Below, piece by piece: positions 1 through 8,082 of a stretch of DNA of 15,417 nucleotides. The stretch's first letter is position 1; every line of letters starts with the position of its first letter. The position numbers and the translations under genes are program-made. The DNA is from an uncultured Collinsella sp. (GTDB lineage: Bacteria; Actinomycetota; Coriobacteriia; Coriobacteriales; Coriobacteriaceae), in contig URRT01000031.1 of NCBI GenBank assembly GCA_900550355.1, forward strand, positions 1-15,417. The letters run 5' to 3'. The notes beneath the pieces are model-generated. The model was not told where the DNA came from, made no database searches, and worked only from the letters and a program-made list of their open reading frames with translations.

Positions 1-3
1 GTC

Positions 4-37
4 ATAAAAAAGGACCCGCAAGCTGCGGGTCCTTTCT
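4..37 (-). terminator. Intrinsic terminator after divIVA
   Basis: A perfect 11-base inverted repeat (AAAGGACCCGC at 9-19 and its complement at 25-35), extended by one A-T pair, closes a very small loop. On the minus strand the stem is followed by a run of T (positions 11 down to 6), the standard form of a Rho-independent terminator. It lies about 25 bases past the divIVA stop, so it ends the yggS-sepF-yggT-divIVA unit. The plus-strand side also has TTT after the stem, so it may work weakly in both directions. Confidence 0.9.
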
Positions 38-61
38 AGGCACTAAATTGTAGGCCGAATG

Positions 62-736
62 TTAGTCCAAGTCGTCGGCGGCAAAGTTGTCGATCGGGGC
101 GAAGGGGTCGGCCACGGGGACAACCGGGTCAGCGACGGGCAGCGGCTCGGCGGGAACAGTCACCGCAGGAGAAGCGGCGGAACCGACCGGCGTGGAGGCC
201 ATGAGGTCGGCCGGGAAGGAGTTTTGGGCATCGTCCATGAAGTGCTGGATGAGCTTGAGATACTCGGCCTTGAACTCCTCACGGGAAGCCTTGAGGCGAT
301 CGATCTCCTCGAGCTCGGCCTGCTTCTCGGTCAGAGCTTGGCGGATAACCTCGCGGGCCTTGGCGTCAGCCTCGTTGCGGATGCGCTCAGCGTTCTCATT
401 GGCATCGTTGACGATGGTCTCAGCGGTCTGCTGGGCAGCGATCAGGGCAGCGGAAATCTGGCGCTCCTGAGCGGAGAAGTCAGGGGCGGGAGCAGCCACG
501 GGGGCGGCAGGAACGGCCTGGTCGGCGGTATCCTGAGCCTGGGCAAGCTGAGCCTGTGCATCGGCAAGCTGCTGCTCGGTAGCAGTCAGACGACCCTTAA
601 GGTCAACGATCTTAGCGAGCATAGCGTCAACCTCGGAAGACAGCGTCTCCAAGAAGACGTCGACCTCGGCAGGATCGTAGCCACGCTTGGCCTCAGAGAA
701 AGTCTGAGCCTGGATGTCTGCAGGGGTAATAGCCAT
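62..736 (-). CDS. divIVA: DivIVA family cell division / polar growth protein (Wag31-like)
   Basis: A 224-residue DivIVA-domain protein. In this family it binds curved membrane at poles and septa and recruits cell-wall or division partners. The N-terminal membrane-binding domain is clear: residues 2-38 contain the SEAKRGYDPAEVDVFL stretch, with the KRGYD-x-x-EVD-x-F core that defines the family. A first coiled coil spans about 30-72, then an Ala/Pro break at about 73-86, then a second long coiled coil at about 88-170. The last 45 residues are a Pro/Ala/Val-rich, acidic, probably disordered tail with two PVADP motifs. The start is supported by AAAAAGGAG seven bases before the ATG. It is the last gene before the terminator and follows yggT by 61 bases. 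The order sepF-yggT-divIVA is the usual one in Gram-positive bacteria. The domain assignment is secure; whether it drives polar growth here is not visible. Confidence 0.95.
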   Translation of the reverse strand: MAITPADIQAQTFSEAKRGYDPAEVDVFLETLSSEVDAMLAKIVDLKGRLTATEQQLADAQAQLAQAQDTADQAVPAAPVAAPAPDFSAQERQISAALIAAQQTAETIVNDANENAERIRNEADAKAREVIRQALTEKQAELEEIDRLKASREEFKAEYLKLIQHFMDDAQNSFPADLMASTPVGSAASPAVTVPAEPLPVADPVVPVADPFAPIDNFAADDLD

Positions 737-797
737 AACAAGTCTCCTTTTTCATCGCCTCGGCGCTACACGCCCGACGTAAGTTACTAAGTCAGTT

Positions 798-1079
798 CTA
801 CACGAGTATACCTATAAGAAGCTGCAGAACCAGCCTCTGCACCAACTGCAACGCAATAATCGCAACGACCGGCGAAAAATCGATACCGCCCATCGGCGGG
901 ATGAAACGACGGAACAGGTTGAGCCACGGACCGCACACGCTATCAAGCACCGCGGCAATATCCTGAAGCAAACCACCCTGCTTCATGGGAATCCACGTCA
1001 TAAAGCAGTAGACGATAATGAGCGTGGAATAGAAGTTGAACAGCGTGTTGACCAGCTGGACGATAGTGTAGATGTTGAT
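798..1079 (-). CDS. yggT: YggT family membrane protein with probable ATC start
   Basis: A small two-helix membrane protein of the YggT family, of unconfirmed function, usually encoded between sepF and divIVA. From the ATC at 1079-1077 it has 93 residues, the normal family length: a first hydrophobic segment at about 5-27, a loop, the family core CGPWLNLFRRFIPP (residues 49-62) with GGIDFSP (64-70), and a second membrane segment at about 68-92. The first ATG in frame (1001-999) would give only 67 residues and lose the first helix. No ATG, GTG or TTG occurs in frame between the preceding stop (1103-1101) and that ATG. An AGGAG at 1090-1086 lies exactly six bases before ATC, so I place the start there. 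The upstream in-frame stop is the sepF TAA itself, so both genes share one frame. A base error turning ATG into ATC cannot be excluded. Confidence 0.85.
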   Translation of the reverse strand: MNIYTIVQLVNTLFNFYSTLIIVYCFMTWIPMKQGGLLQDIAAVLDSVCGPWLNLFRRFIPPMGGIDFSPVVAIIALQLVQRLVLQLLIGILV

Positions 1080-1085
1080 GGGAAT

Positions 1086-1090
1086 CTCCT
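1086..1090 (-). promoter_or_regulatory. Shine-Dalgarno deciding the ATC start of yggT
   Basis: AGGAG on the minus strand, followed by ATTCCC and then ATC AAC ATC. The six-base spacing to the first ATC is optimal; the spacing to ATT would be zero and to the second ATC twelve. This is the main evidence that yggT begins at ATC and not at the internal ATG at 1001. Confidence 0.65.
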
Positions 1091-1100
1091 CGTCTTGTCT

Positions 1101-1823
1101 TTACTTAAGGTAGCCGTCGGCACGAAGCTTCTTGAGATCGGAATCTTTGACCTCGCAGCCGGCGGGCAGCACCATGAACACGCGGTCGCCCACCTCCTTG
1201 ACCGTGGCACCCAGACCGCAGGCAAAGCCGTAAGAGAAGTCCAAGACGCGCTTGGCCACTTCGGTGCGTACGCCCACAAAAATCAGTGCGACAGGCTGCT
1301 TGGTGCGAACGCGGCGCACCACGGTCTCCACGTCGTCATAGCTCTCGGGGCGCAGGACATAGGCCGGCAGCTGCGGCGTGGCGTTGATGATATTGCTCGC
1401 ATAGGCCGAGGCATCGCTCGGTGCAGGCGCGGGTGCAGCGGCGGCACGGGCGCGGGTATTCTCGGCGTAGCTCGACGGCGTGTCATAGGCACCAGGACGA
1501 TAACCGCTCGCAACACTGTCCTGCGAGCGCGAAGGCGGGTTATACGTCGTGGCATGGCGGGAGTCATCGCCGACCAGCTGACCGGAGCGCGTATACACGG
1601 CAACCGACTCAGCTTCACCGCGGCGCGTCTGACCAAGCAGGCCGTTGCTCGGCTCGTCTTGGGGATAGAAGCCCTCGCCCGAAGCACCGCTGTAGCCGTT
1701 GCCCTGATAGCCATCGTCATAGCCGTCATCGTAGCCGTAGTCGTCGTCCTGGCCATAACCCTGGTCGTAACCCTGCTGGCCGCCCAGGTGCATCTTATTT
1801 TTAATCTCGTCAAGGAAGCCCAT
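1101..1823 (-). CDS. sepF: SepF, membrane anchor and alignment factor of the FtsZ ring
   Basis: A 240-residue SepF. SepF binds the FtsZ C-terminal peptide and the membrane, and takes over the role of FtsA where that gene is missing, as in Actinobacteria; ftsA is indeed absent between ftsQ and ftsZ here. The start at 1823 gives the conserved membrane-binding amphipathic helix MGFLDEIKNKMHLG, with AGAGGA seven bases upstream; 17 extra in-frame codons upstream look non-native. Residues 15-56 are a Gly/Tyr/Asp/Gln low-complexity stretch with repeated DGY and QGY units. A disordered linker continues to about 150, ending in an Ala/Pro run. The C-terminal SepF core is at about 153-224, with YVLRPESYDDVE, a PVALIFVG strand, the RVLDFSYGFACG helix and VFMVLP. 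The linker makes this SepF longer than the roughly 150 residues of Bacillus and closer to mycobacterial size. yggT follows after 21 bases. Confidence 0.95.
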   Translation of the reverse strand: MGFLDEIKNKMHLGGQQGYDQGYGQDDDYGYDDGYDDGYQGNGYSGASGEGFYPQDEPSNGLLGQTRRGEAESVAVYTRSGQLVGDDSRHATTYNPPSRSQDSVASGYRPGAYDTPSSYAENTRARAAAAPAPAPSDASAYASNIINATPQLPAYVLRPESYDDVETVVRRVRTKQPVALIFVGVRTEVAKRVLDFSYGFACGLGATVKEVGDRVFMVLPAGCEVKDSDLKKLRADGYLK

Positions 1824-1883
1824 GGTTGTGTCCTCTCGCGGTTTAGTGCAGGCGCCCCGATAATCAGTGCGCACTTCAGAGCC

Positions 1884-2621
1884 TTATTTTACTGCAAACT
1901 CCGGGCTAAATACTACCCTGCCCAGGCGAACGAGCGTAGAGCCCTCCTCAAGGGCAGGCTCAAAGTCCTCGCTCATACCGCAGGAAAGCTCGGGCAGGTT
2001 CAAATCGGGATGCGCCGCCTCCAGCTCATCCCTCAGCTCACGAAGCCCCGCAAAGGTGCGGCGTGCCACATCCTTATTCCCCCGGGGCGCCATAGTCATA
2101 AGCCCCTGTACGCAAATTCCCTCAAGTTCCGCAAGCTCACCCGCGGCAGCGCGAATCTCATCGGGCGAAAAGCCTCCCTTCGACTCCTCACCACTCACAT
2201 TGACCTCAATGAGCACACGCTGGGGGCCGGCGAGCTCGCCTGCCTCAATCTTGCGAACAGCACGGCTCGAGATCGCCTGCGCCAGATGCAGCGAACCCAC
2301 CGAGTGAATCAGCTCGGCTGAGCCCAGCACCGCATTGATCTTATTGGTCTGCAGGTTGCCGATCATATCGAAGCGCACCTCGGGCAGCTCCGGATGCTCC
2401 GCCAGACCCGTGAGCTTGCGAACCAGCTCCTGCGGGCGATTCTCAGCAAAATGGCGATACCCCGCCTGGATGGCGGCAACGGTCTCATCGACACCAACGG
2501 TCTTGGACACGGCAATGAGGCGCGCGGCGTCGTGGGGACGGCCTGCGCGATCGAGCGCCGCATAAAAACGTTCCAGAATCTGCTCGCGGCGAGCGCGCAT
2601 CAAGTCCAAATAGTTATCCAT
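1884..2621 (-). CDS. yggS: YggS/PLPBP family pyridoxal phosphate homeostasis protein
   Basis: A 245-residue single-domain PLP-binding protein (YggS, PROSC, YlmE). The family has no firmly established catalysis and helps control free PLP and amino-acid pools. The PLP lysine is K40 in RLIAVSKTVG. Other family blocks are HFAENRPQEL (58-67), MIGNLQTNKIN (86-96), IEVNVSGEESKGG (138-150), GLMTMAP (173-179) and the phosphate-binding C-terminal block LSCGMSEDFEPALEEGST with VRLGRVVF. The usual His before the IG-x-LQ-x-NK motif is Asp here (D85). I set the start at 2621 because GGAGG lies nine bases upstream and the protein then begins like its relatives; 28 further in-frame codons upstream run through the hairpin region and are unlikely. 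Position before sepF matches the common pgeF-yggS-sepF order, but here phoU and not pgeF lies upstream, separated by 119 bases. Confidence 0.93.
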   Translation of the reverse strand: MDNYLDLMRARREQILERFYAALDRAGRPHDAARLIAVSKTVGVDETVAAIQAGYRHFAENRPQELVRKLTGLAEHPELPEVRFDMIGNLQTNKINAVLGSAELIHSVGSLHLAQAISSRAVRKIEAGELAGPQRVLIEVNVSGEESKGGFSPDEIRAAAGELAELEGICVQGLMTMAPRGNKDVARRTFAGLRELRDELEAAHPDLNLPELSCGMSEDFEPALEEGSTLVRLGRVVFSPEFAVK

Positions 2622-2671
2622 TGCCAATCGCCTCCGCTGACAGCCAAACAAGTAGTCCCATGCTATCGCAA

Positions 2672-2703
2672 GAGCGCGGCCCCGCATGTGCAAGGCCGCG
2701 CTC
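2672..2703 (-). terminator. Hairpin after phoU, probable terminator
   Basis: A perfect 10-base inverted repeat (GAGCGCGGCC at 2672-2681, complement at 2694-2703) with a 12-base loop, about 37 bases after the phoU stop. On the minus strand the stem is followed by TTGCGATAG, so the T run is poor. It may be a weak or Rho-assisted terminator, or a 3' stabilising stem that separates pst-phoU from yggS. The rest of the 119-base gap (2622-2740) shows no gene and no promoter I can defend, although yggS would need one if termination is efficient. Confidence 0.5.
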
Positions 2704-2740
2704 ACTTAGGTATTTACAATCTTTCGACGAACGGAATTAC

Positions 2741-3598
2741 TTACTCCTCGTCGTCCTCGCCATCGTCCTCGTCCTCAAGATGATCGAGCAGGTAGCGAAG
2801 ACCCTCGCTGACCTCGTTAGTGGGCACCTTGGCAACGTAGCGAGCGTCGACGGCGGGCCTCATGATAACACCCTCGCCCGAAGGCACGCGCATGCTCTCG
2901 AGCTCATCCTCATCAGTGCAGGCGATATCACCGGCAGTCATACGCTGTCCGGTCAACAGGAAGGTCAGACGGCAGGCGGCATCGATGGAAATCGAGGCGA
3001 TGCGATCGAGATAGCGCGATACCATGATGGCGCGGCGCAGGTCGTCATAGTTGCTGTCGTCGTCCATAAAATCGCCCGTGTCCATGCGGTTAAAGGTGCG
3101 GAAGAACTTCTCGTAGGCGGCGTGCACTGGCTCGTCCTCGACGGCCAAGTTGCAGATGATGGACATGTCGTTGGTGACGAGCGCAGAAAGCGAAGAGCCC
3201 AGCACCTGGTAGACGGCCTCAGCCTCGGCCTCGACCGTGCCGACAAGCTCCTTGGGCAGCGAGATGTCGGCCTTGATCATATGACGCGTGGCGCGGCAAA
3301 TCTGGCGAACCTTATCGGTCATGCGCTGCAGGTTAAAGTCGACGTAGATGATCGTCTGCAGCAAGCGGAAGTCGGAGGCGACCGGTGACTGCGTGGCAAT
3401 CAGGTTGTAGCAGACGGCCTCCAGGTTGGCGCAGCGTGCGTCAATCGAAAGCGTGCGCTTCTTGGTCTTGGTGGCGAGCTTGCGGTCGTCGGTCACATAG
3501 GCCTTCACGGCATCGTGGAGGGCCAGATCGACGGCCTCGTAGATGCTCAGCATCTCGTGACGGGCCTCGATGAGCTGACGGGAAAACAGTTTGCGCAT
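2741..3598 (-). CDS. phoU: PhoU-like phosphate transport / signalling regulator
   Basis: A 285-residue, mostly helical PhoU-family protein. PhoU links the PstSCAB transporter to the PhoR-type sensor and restrains uptake when phosphate is plentiful. The first PhoU repeat is recognisable at about 20-110, with DFRLLQTIIYVDFNLQRMTDKVRQI-type spacing (residues 76-100; compare the family's DLR...LERIGD). The second is at about 125-215, with RYLDRIASISIDAA (195-208). In that second repeat the acidic residue of the ERIGDH metal motif is lost (RIAS). After about residue 218 there is a C-terminal extension of roughly 65 residues, ending in a very acidic tail. Typical PhoU proteins have 215-235 residues. 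The start has GGAG six bases upstream. It follows pstB after 92 bases, a larger gap than elsewhere in the operon. The family is well supported by context and repeats; detailed metal binding is doubtful. Confidence 0.9.
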   Translation of the reverse strand: MRKLFSRQLIEARHEMLSIYEAVDLALHDAVKAYVTDDRKLATKTKKRTLSIDARCANLEAVCYNLIATQSPVASDFRLLQTIIYVDFNLQRMTDKVRQICRATRHMIKADISLPKELVGTVEAEAEAVYQVLGSSLSALVTNDMSIICNLAVEDEPVHAAYEKFFRTFNRMDTGDFMDDDSNYDDLRRAIMVSRYLDRIASISIDAACRLTFLLTGQRMTAGDIACTDEDELESMRVPSGEGVIMRPAVDARYVAKVPTNEVSEGLRYLLDHLEDEDDGEDDEE

Positions 3599-3602
3599 GG
3601 TT

Positions 3603-3639
3603 CACTCCAATCAGTTGGGTGCGGTCATGCCGCCCGCAC
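3603..3639 (-). promoter_or_regulatory. Two mutually exclusive hairpins over the phoU ribosome binding site
   Basis: In the pstB-phoU gap, read on the minus strand, a 7-pair hairpin (3621-3619 plus 3618-3615 pairing with 3610-3607 plus 3605-3603, one bulged A at 3606, loop of four) encloses the whole phoU GGAG (3608-3605). Just upstream, GTGCGG (3639-3634) can pair with CCGCAC (3624-3619). The two stems share the CAC at 3621-3619, so they cannot form together. This is what I see; a role in setting PhoU level is inference, and GC-rich DNA gives many chance stems. Confidence 0.35.
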
Positions 3640-3690
3640 AGTGAATACGCACCGGACCAGATCCGATCGGCTTGGGACTAGTCGCACCGA

Positions 3691-4494
<804 letters not shown>

Positions 4495-4506
4495 GGGACT
4501 CCTTAA

Positions 4507-5412
4507 CTAGCGACGCTTGCGCGACAGGAAGCGCGCAAACAGGTTGAAGGCCAGAATGATCACCATCAGCAAGAGCGCGGTGCCATAGGCTGCGTTCATG
4601 TTGATGCCGTCGTTGGCAAGCAGGTACAGGTGAACCGTCATGGGGCGGCCGGAATCGAGCGGCGAAATAGGTAGATTGATGGCCTGGCCCATGGTGTAGA
4701 GCACCACCGCGGTCTCGCCAATGGCACGGCCGATGGCGAGGACGATACCCGTGGCAATACGGCCAAAGGCAGAAGGAAGCACGATCTTGGAGACGACCTG
4801 CCACTTGGTGGCGCCCAGGCCGTACGCACCCCACCGGATATAGCGCGGAACGGCGCGAATGGCCTCTTCGGTGGTGCGCATGACGATGGGAAGCATCAAG
4901 AGCGCGAGCGCCAGGGCGGCCGAGACCATCGAAAGGCCCAGACCCATAGCCTCGACAAACAAGGCGTAGCCAAACAGGCCCATAACGATGGAGGGCACCG
5001 AGGCCAAAGCGTCAGCAGCGTAGCGAATGAGCTCGACGACCTTGCCCTGCTTGGCGTACTCGGCCAGATAGACGGCTGCCAGCACAGCGATCGGCGTGCA
5101 GATAAGCATGGCGAGTGCCGTCACATAGACGGTCGAGACGATTGTGGGCCAAATTCCGCCCTCGGCGTTGACGCCCTGGGGCCAACCGAAGATAAAGTCG
5201 AGTGAGATATGCGGCAGGCCGTTAATGACCACGTAGGCGATGATAGCGACCAGCACCAGCGTGGTGATGTATGCCGCGGCACGGAACACGCCAAGCATGA
5301 TCTTGTTGGACAGGTCCTTGTTGATGCGGCCCTTCTTGCCGTGGAAAAGGGCACGCTTGATGCGCTCGCGCGACGAGGTCGTATCGACCGTCGTGTCAAC
5401 GGAATCGGACAT
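4507..5412 (-). CDS. pstA: Phosphate ABC transporter permease PstA
   Basis: A 301-residue integral membrane permease, one half of the phosphate channel with PstC. After a polar, Ser/Thr-rich and then basic cytoplasmic N-terminus (1-40), membrane segments are visible at about 43-65, 90-118, 135-155, 160-178, 215-240 and 275-295. The cytoplasmic EAA loop that contacts PstB is at about 182-215 (TTEEAIRAVPRYIRWGAYGLGA pattern, then KWQVV and VLPSA), followed by GRAIGETA (228-235), which is conserved in PstA and PstC. The start ATG has GAGGGGG six bases upstream; this site overlaps the pstC stop three bases away, suggesting translational coupling. Confidence 0.97.
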   Translation of the reverse strand: MSDSVDTTVDTTSSRERIKRALFHGKKGRINKDLSNKIMLGVFRAAAYITTLVLVAIIAYVVINGLPHISLDFIFGWPQGVNAEGGIWPTIVSTVYVTALAMLICTPIAVLAAVYLAEYAKQGKVVELIRYAADALASVPSIVMGLFGYALFVEAMGLGLSMVSAALALALLMLPIVMRTTEEAIRAVPRYIRWGAYGLGATKWQVVSKIVLPSAFGRIATGIVLAIGRAIGETAVVLYTMGQAINLPISPLDSGRPMTVHLYLLANDGINMNAAYGTALLLMVIILAFNLFARFLSRKRR

Positions 5413-5415
5413 AGC

Positions 5416-6342
5416 CTACCCCCTCTTCTTCTTGGAAATCAGACGGACGATGCCCACCAGCGTGGCGGAGATGATAAACAGGACCACGCCCATGCCGAAC
5501 AGCGCCGAGCGGTGCAGACCCGAGGAATAGCTCATGTCGAGTGCGATCTGGCTCGTGAGCGTCGAGATAGGGCTCGCAATGCTGTCGGGAATAACCGGGG
5601 CATTACCCACGACCATGAGCACGGCCATGGTCTCTCCGATGGCACGGCCCATACCCAGCACGATGGCATCCACGATACCCAGCTTAGCGGCAGGTAGCAC
5701 GACCTTATAGATGGTCTGCCACTTGGTGGCGCCCATGGCATACGATGCCTCGCGAATGCCCATGGGAATGGAATTGAGGGCATCGATGGTGAGTGTGGTG
5801 ATGGTAGGAACGATCATGATGGCAAGCACGAACCACGCCGTCAGCGCACCAAAACCAAGACCACCGGTCAGTTGCGCGATAAACGGACGGATGATGATCA
5901 TTCCAAAGAAGCCATAGATGATAGAAGGGATGCCGGCCAACAGGTCAACGGCGGGGCTGATAAGCTTGCGCACGCGCTTGCCGGCGATCTCGACCAGGTA
6001 CACGGCCGTGCCCACACCTAGCGGCACGCCCATGGCGAGCGCACCGACGGTCACCAGACCTGAGCCGGCAAGCAGCGACATGATGCCGTAGTGGCCCTCA
6101 GAGGGCGCCCACGTAAAGCTAAAGAAGTCCGCCAGACCGATGTCGGTAAAGACGGGCAGCGCCGAGTATGTGGTAAAGACAAAAATCAGGATGACGGTAA
6201 CGACCGCCAAGAACGCGCAGGCAAAGAAGATCCACTGCAGCGCCTTCTCCTTGATATAGGTACTGCGCGATACGAGCGCCAGCTCGCGCTTCTTGGGTGC
6301 CTGAGCATTCTGCTCAGTCTGGGAGTTTTCCTGTGCTTCCAT
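5416..6342 (-). CDS. pstC: Phosphate ABC transporter permease PstC
   Basis: A 308-residue permease, partner of PstA. A charged cytoplasmic N-terminus (1-35) precedes the first membrane segment (about 36-58). Further segments are at about 95-118, 133-152, 163-185, 225-248 and 280-300. The EAA loop (about 196-220: GIREASYAMGATKWQTI then VLPAA) and GRAIGETMAV (232-241) are the Pst permease signatures. I chose the ATG at 6342, with AAGGGGAG eight bases upstream; a GTG three codons earlier (6351) sits right on that ribosome site. The ATG begins one base after the pstS stop (TAGcATG), so the two genes are tightly coupled. Confidence 0.97.
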   Translation of the reverse strand: MEAQENSQTEQNAQAPKKRELALVSRSTYIKEKALQWIFFACAFLAVVTVILIFVFTTYSALPVFTDIGLADFFSFTWAPSEGHYGIMSLLAGSGLVTVGALAMGVPLGVGTAVYLVEIAGKRVRKLISPAVDLLAGIPSIIYGFFGMIIIRPFIAQLTGGLGFGALTAWFVLAIMIVPTITTLTIDALNSIPMGIREASYAMGATKWQTIYKVVLPAAKLGIVDAIVLGMGRAIGETMAVLMVVGNAPVIPDSIASPISTLTSQIALDMSYSSGLHRSALFGMGVVLFIISATLVGIVRLISKKKRG

Positions 6343-6343
6343 G

Positions 6344-7180
6344 CTACTCACTCCCCTTCTCGTCGTTGGTGACGGGAATAAAGCCCGCCTCGCGAATCTG
6401 CTTGTCCATCTTTTCGGACGTCACGTAGTCGATGTAATCCTGCGCCTGCTGCGAAGGAGCACCCTTCACAAAGAAGTAAAGGTCGCGCGAGATGGGATAG
6501 CCGCCGCTCGCGACCGTCTTCTCGGACGCCTCAACATGATTGACCGAGACGGCCCTGACCGAGGTCTTGGCGTTGAGGCTATCGACGAAGCCCAGCGAAA
6601 TGTAGCCAATGGCACCGCGCGAACGAGATACCACGTCGCGCACCTGGCCCGTGCCCGAAAGAACGGCCGAGCGGCGATCGAACGGCGTGCCGTCCATCAC
6701 GATGGTACGGAAGGCCTCACGCGTGCCGGACGCCTCATCTCGGTTGATAACCTGAATCCTCAGGTCCTCGCCACCGACTTCTTTCCAGTTGGTGATCTTG
6801 CCGGCGTAAATATCGCGGAGCTGCTCGGTCGAGAGGTTATCGACCGGGTTATCGTCGTTCACGATGACCGCGATACCGTCGTGGGCAATGACGATGGGAG
6901 TCAGGCCCAGATCCTGTTCGTCGGCATTGAGTCCACGGGAGGAGCTGGCGATATCGGCCGTGCCGGCGCTGACGGCCTCGATGCCAGCAGAAGAACCCAA
7001 ACCGGAAACGAGCACGTCGATGCCGGTCTCCTCCTTAAAGCCCTCGGCCGCAATCTCGGCGATAGGAAGGCAGGTCGTGGAGCCAGCGACGGTAATGGAA
7101 GAGGTAGAAGATCCCGAAGAACAGGCGCACAGCGTAAGCGTAAGCACAGCGGCGCTCAGGACCGATACGATCTTTCTCAT
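6344..7180 (-). CDS. pstS: Phosphate-binding lipoprotein PstS
   Basis: A 278-residue extracytoplasmic receptor that captures phosphate for PstCAB. It has a lipoprotein signal: MRK, a hydrophobic stretch (4-17) and a lipobox LCAC with the lipidated cysteine at C20, as expected in a monoderm. Phosphate-site motifs are present: the first loop AGSTTCLP (32-39), the segment GSSAGIEAVSAGTADIASSSR (62-82) and NRDEASGTREAF (146-157). A GYISLGFV strand (192-199) and a C-terminal YPISRDLYFFVKG block also fit the family. The ATG overlaps the pgeF stop (ATGA, four bases), and no good ribosome site precedes it, so translation probably depends on pgeF. This makes pgeF the leader gene of the pst operon. Confidence 0.97.
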   Translation of the reverse strand: MRKIVSVLSAAVLTLTLCACSSGSSTSSITVAGSTTCLPIAEIAAEGFKEETGIDVLVSGLGSSAGIEAVSAGTADIASSSRGLNADEQDLGLTPIVIAHDGIAVIVNDDNPVDNLSTEQLRDIYAGKITNWKEVGGEDLRIQVINRDEASGTREAFRTIVMDGTPFDRRSAVLSGTGQVRDVVSRSRGAIGYISLGFVDSLNAKTSVRAVSVNHVEASEKTVASGGYPISRDLYFFVKGAPSQQAQDYIDYVTSEKMDKQIREAGFIPVTNDEKGSE

Positions 7181-7977
7181 AGCATCACGCCGATCGCAGC
7201 ATGGCGCCCACAGGTGCCGCCCTCGTTACGGTAGGAATAAAAGCGGTCGTTCTGACGCACGGTCGAAAGCTGGGTATCCACGATATTATCCGCGTCGACA
7301 CCGACATCTACCAGCGCCTCGCGAATGGCAGCGGAAAGATCGAGCATGCGAGAGGTACTCGCATCGATGCAAGAGAACTCGGCGGCAAAGCGATCCATGA
7401 GTTCCTGGGATACCTCATATTCGTCACCCAAGATATGGGGGCCGATATAGGCGGAAACGCCGCTCGCATCGCAACCGGCAGCATCGCAAAGCGCCTGGCA
7501 CGCCTTGGCGGAAATGCGTGCAATCGTGCCCTTCCAACCGGAGTGCACCACGGCAAATCCGCCAGGGGCCACCAGCACCACGGGAACGCAGTCGGCAAAG
7601 CAGAGCAGCACGGGTACGTTATGCGCCGTACAGACGATGGCATCGCAGCCCTCGGCAATCTGCTCGCGGACGTCCTCAAGGTCATCGGCGCCGTTCGAGG
7701 TCACCGCAACGATATGGTCACCATGGACCTGATTGGGAACGAGCAGGTTGTGCTCGCACTCGGCGGCACCCATAGCCTCGAGCGCGCGACGACGATTTTC
7801 TTGAACAGCAAAGGGATCATCGCCAACATGCGAGCCCAAGTTGAGTGAGGAGTACGCATCTTCGGAAACACCACCGGCGCGCTCGGTGAAGGCAAAGCGA
7901 ACATCGGATGTCGCGCCTTCCACCAACGTAACTCCATCATGGTCGACACGCGAAACTTTGTCCGCACGTGCTGCCAT
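7177..7977 (-). CDS. pgeF: PgeF (YfiH/LACC1) polyphenol oxidase-fold purine nucleoside phosphorylase
   Basis: A 266-residue protein of the YfiH/DUF152 family. Members were first called laccases, and characterised ones act as purine nucleoside phosphorylases that use inorganic phosphate, or have been linked to correction of peptidoglycan precursors (PgeF). The metal triad of the family is visible: H85 in NQVHGD, C130 in CFADCVPV and H145 in VVHSGWKGT. SLNLG (44-48), the YIGPHI loop (177-182) and FYSYRNEGGTCGRHAAIGV at the C-terminus also match. The start at 7977 has AGGAGG seven bases upstream; the ATG seven codons earlier lies within that ribosome site. The position after ftsZ is the usual actinobacterial one, but the overlap with pstS is not. 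A phosphate-consuming enzyme encoded ahead of a phosphate importer is a plausible functional link, but that is inference. Confidence 0.93.
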   Translation of the reverse strand: MAARADKVSRVDHDGVTLVEGATSDVRFAFTERAGGVSEDAYSSLNLGSHVGDDPFAVQENRRRALEAMGAAECEHNLLVPNQVHGDHIVAVTSNGADDLEDVREQIAEGCDAIVCTAHNVPVLLCFADCVPVVLVAPGGFAVVHSGWKGTIARISAKACQALCDAAGCDASGVSAYIGPHILGDEYEVSQELMDRFAAEFSCIDASTSRMLDLSAAIREALVDVGVDADNIVDTQLSTVRQNDRFYSYRNEGGTCGRHAAIGVML

Positions 7978-8082
7978 ACTAAAGCCTCCTAATAACACAA
8001 GTACCGCGGCATCGCCGCTACAGCCAGCGTTTATACGGCTGTCATACTTCTCTAAAAGGATACCTGCTGCGCTGGAGGCAAT

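Noticed and set aside
1095..2321. A 408-codon open frame on the plus strand across sepF and yggS
   Set aside because: It crosses two well-supported minus-strand genes, and its product is Ala/Val/Arg-rich with no family features; it is a compositional shadow.
8005..8022. Small GCGGC-GAT-GCCGC stem in the pgeF leader
   Set aside because: Only five pairs in GC-rich DNA, with no T run and no overlap with the ribosome site.
8039..8045. CTGTCAT, an E. coli-like PHO half-site on the plus strand upstream of pgeF
   Set aside because: It has no second copy at the 11-base spacing, so it is probably chance; the CTTTACG pair nearby is the better candidate.
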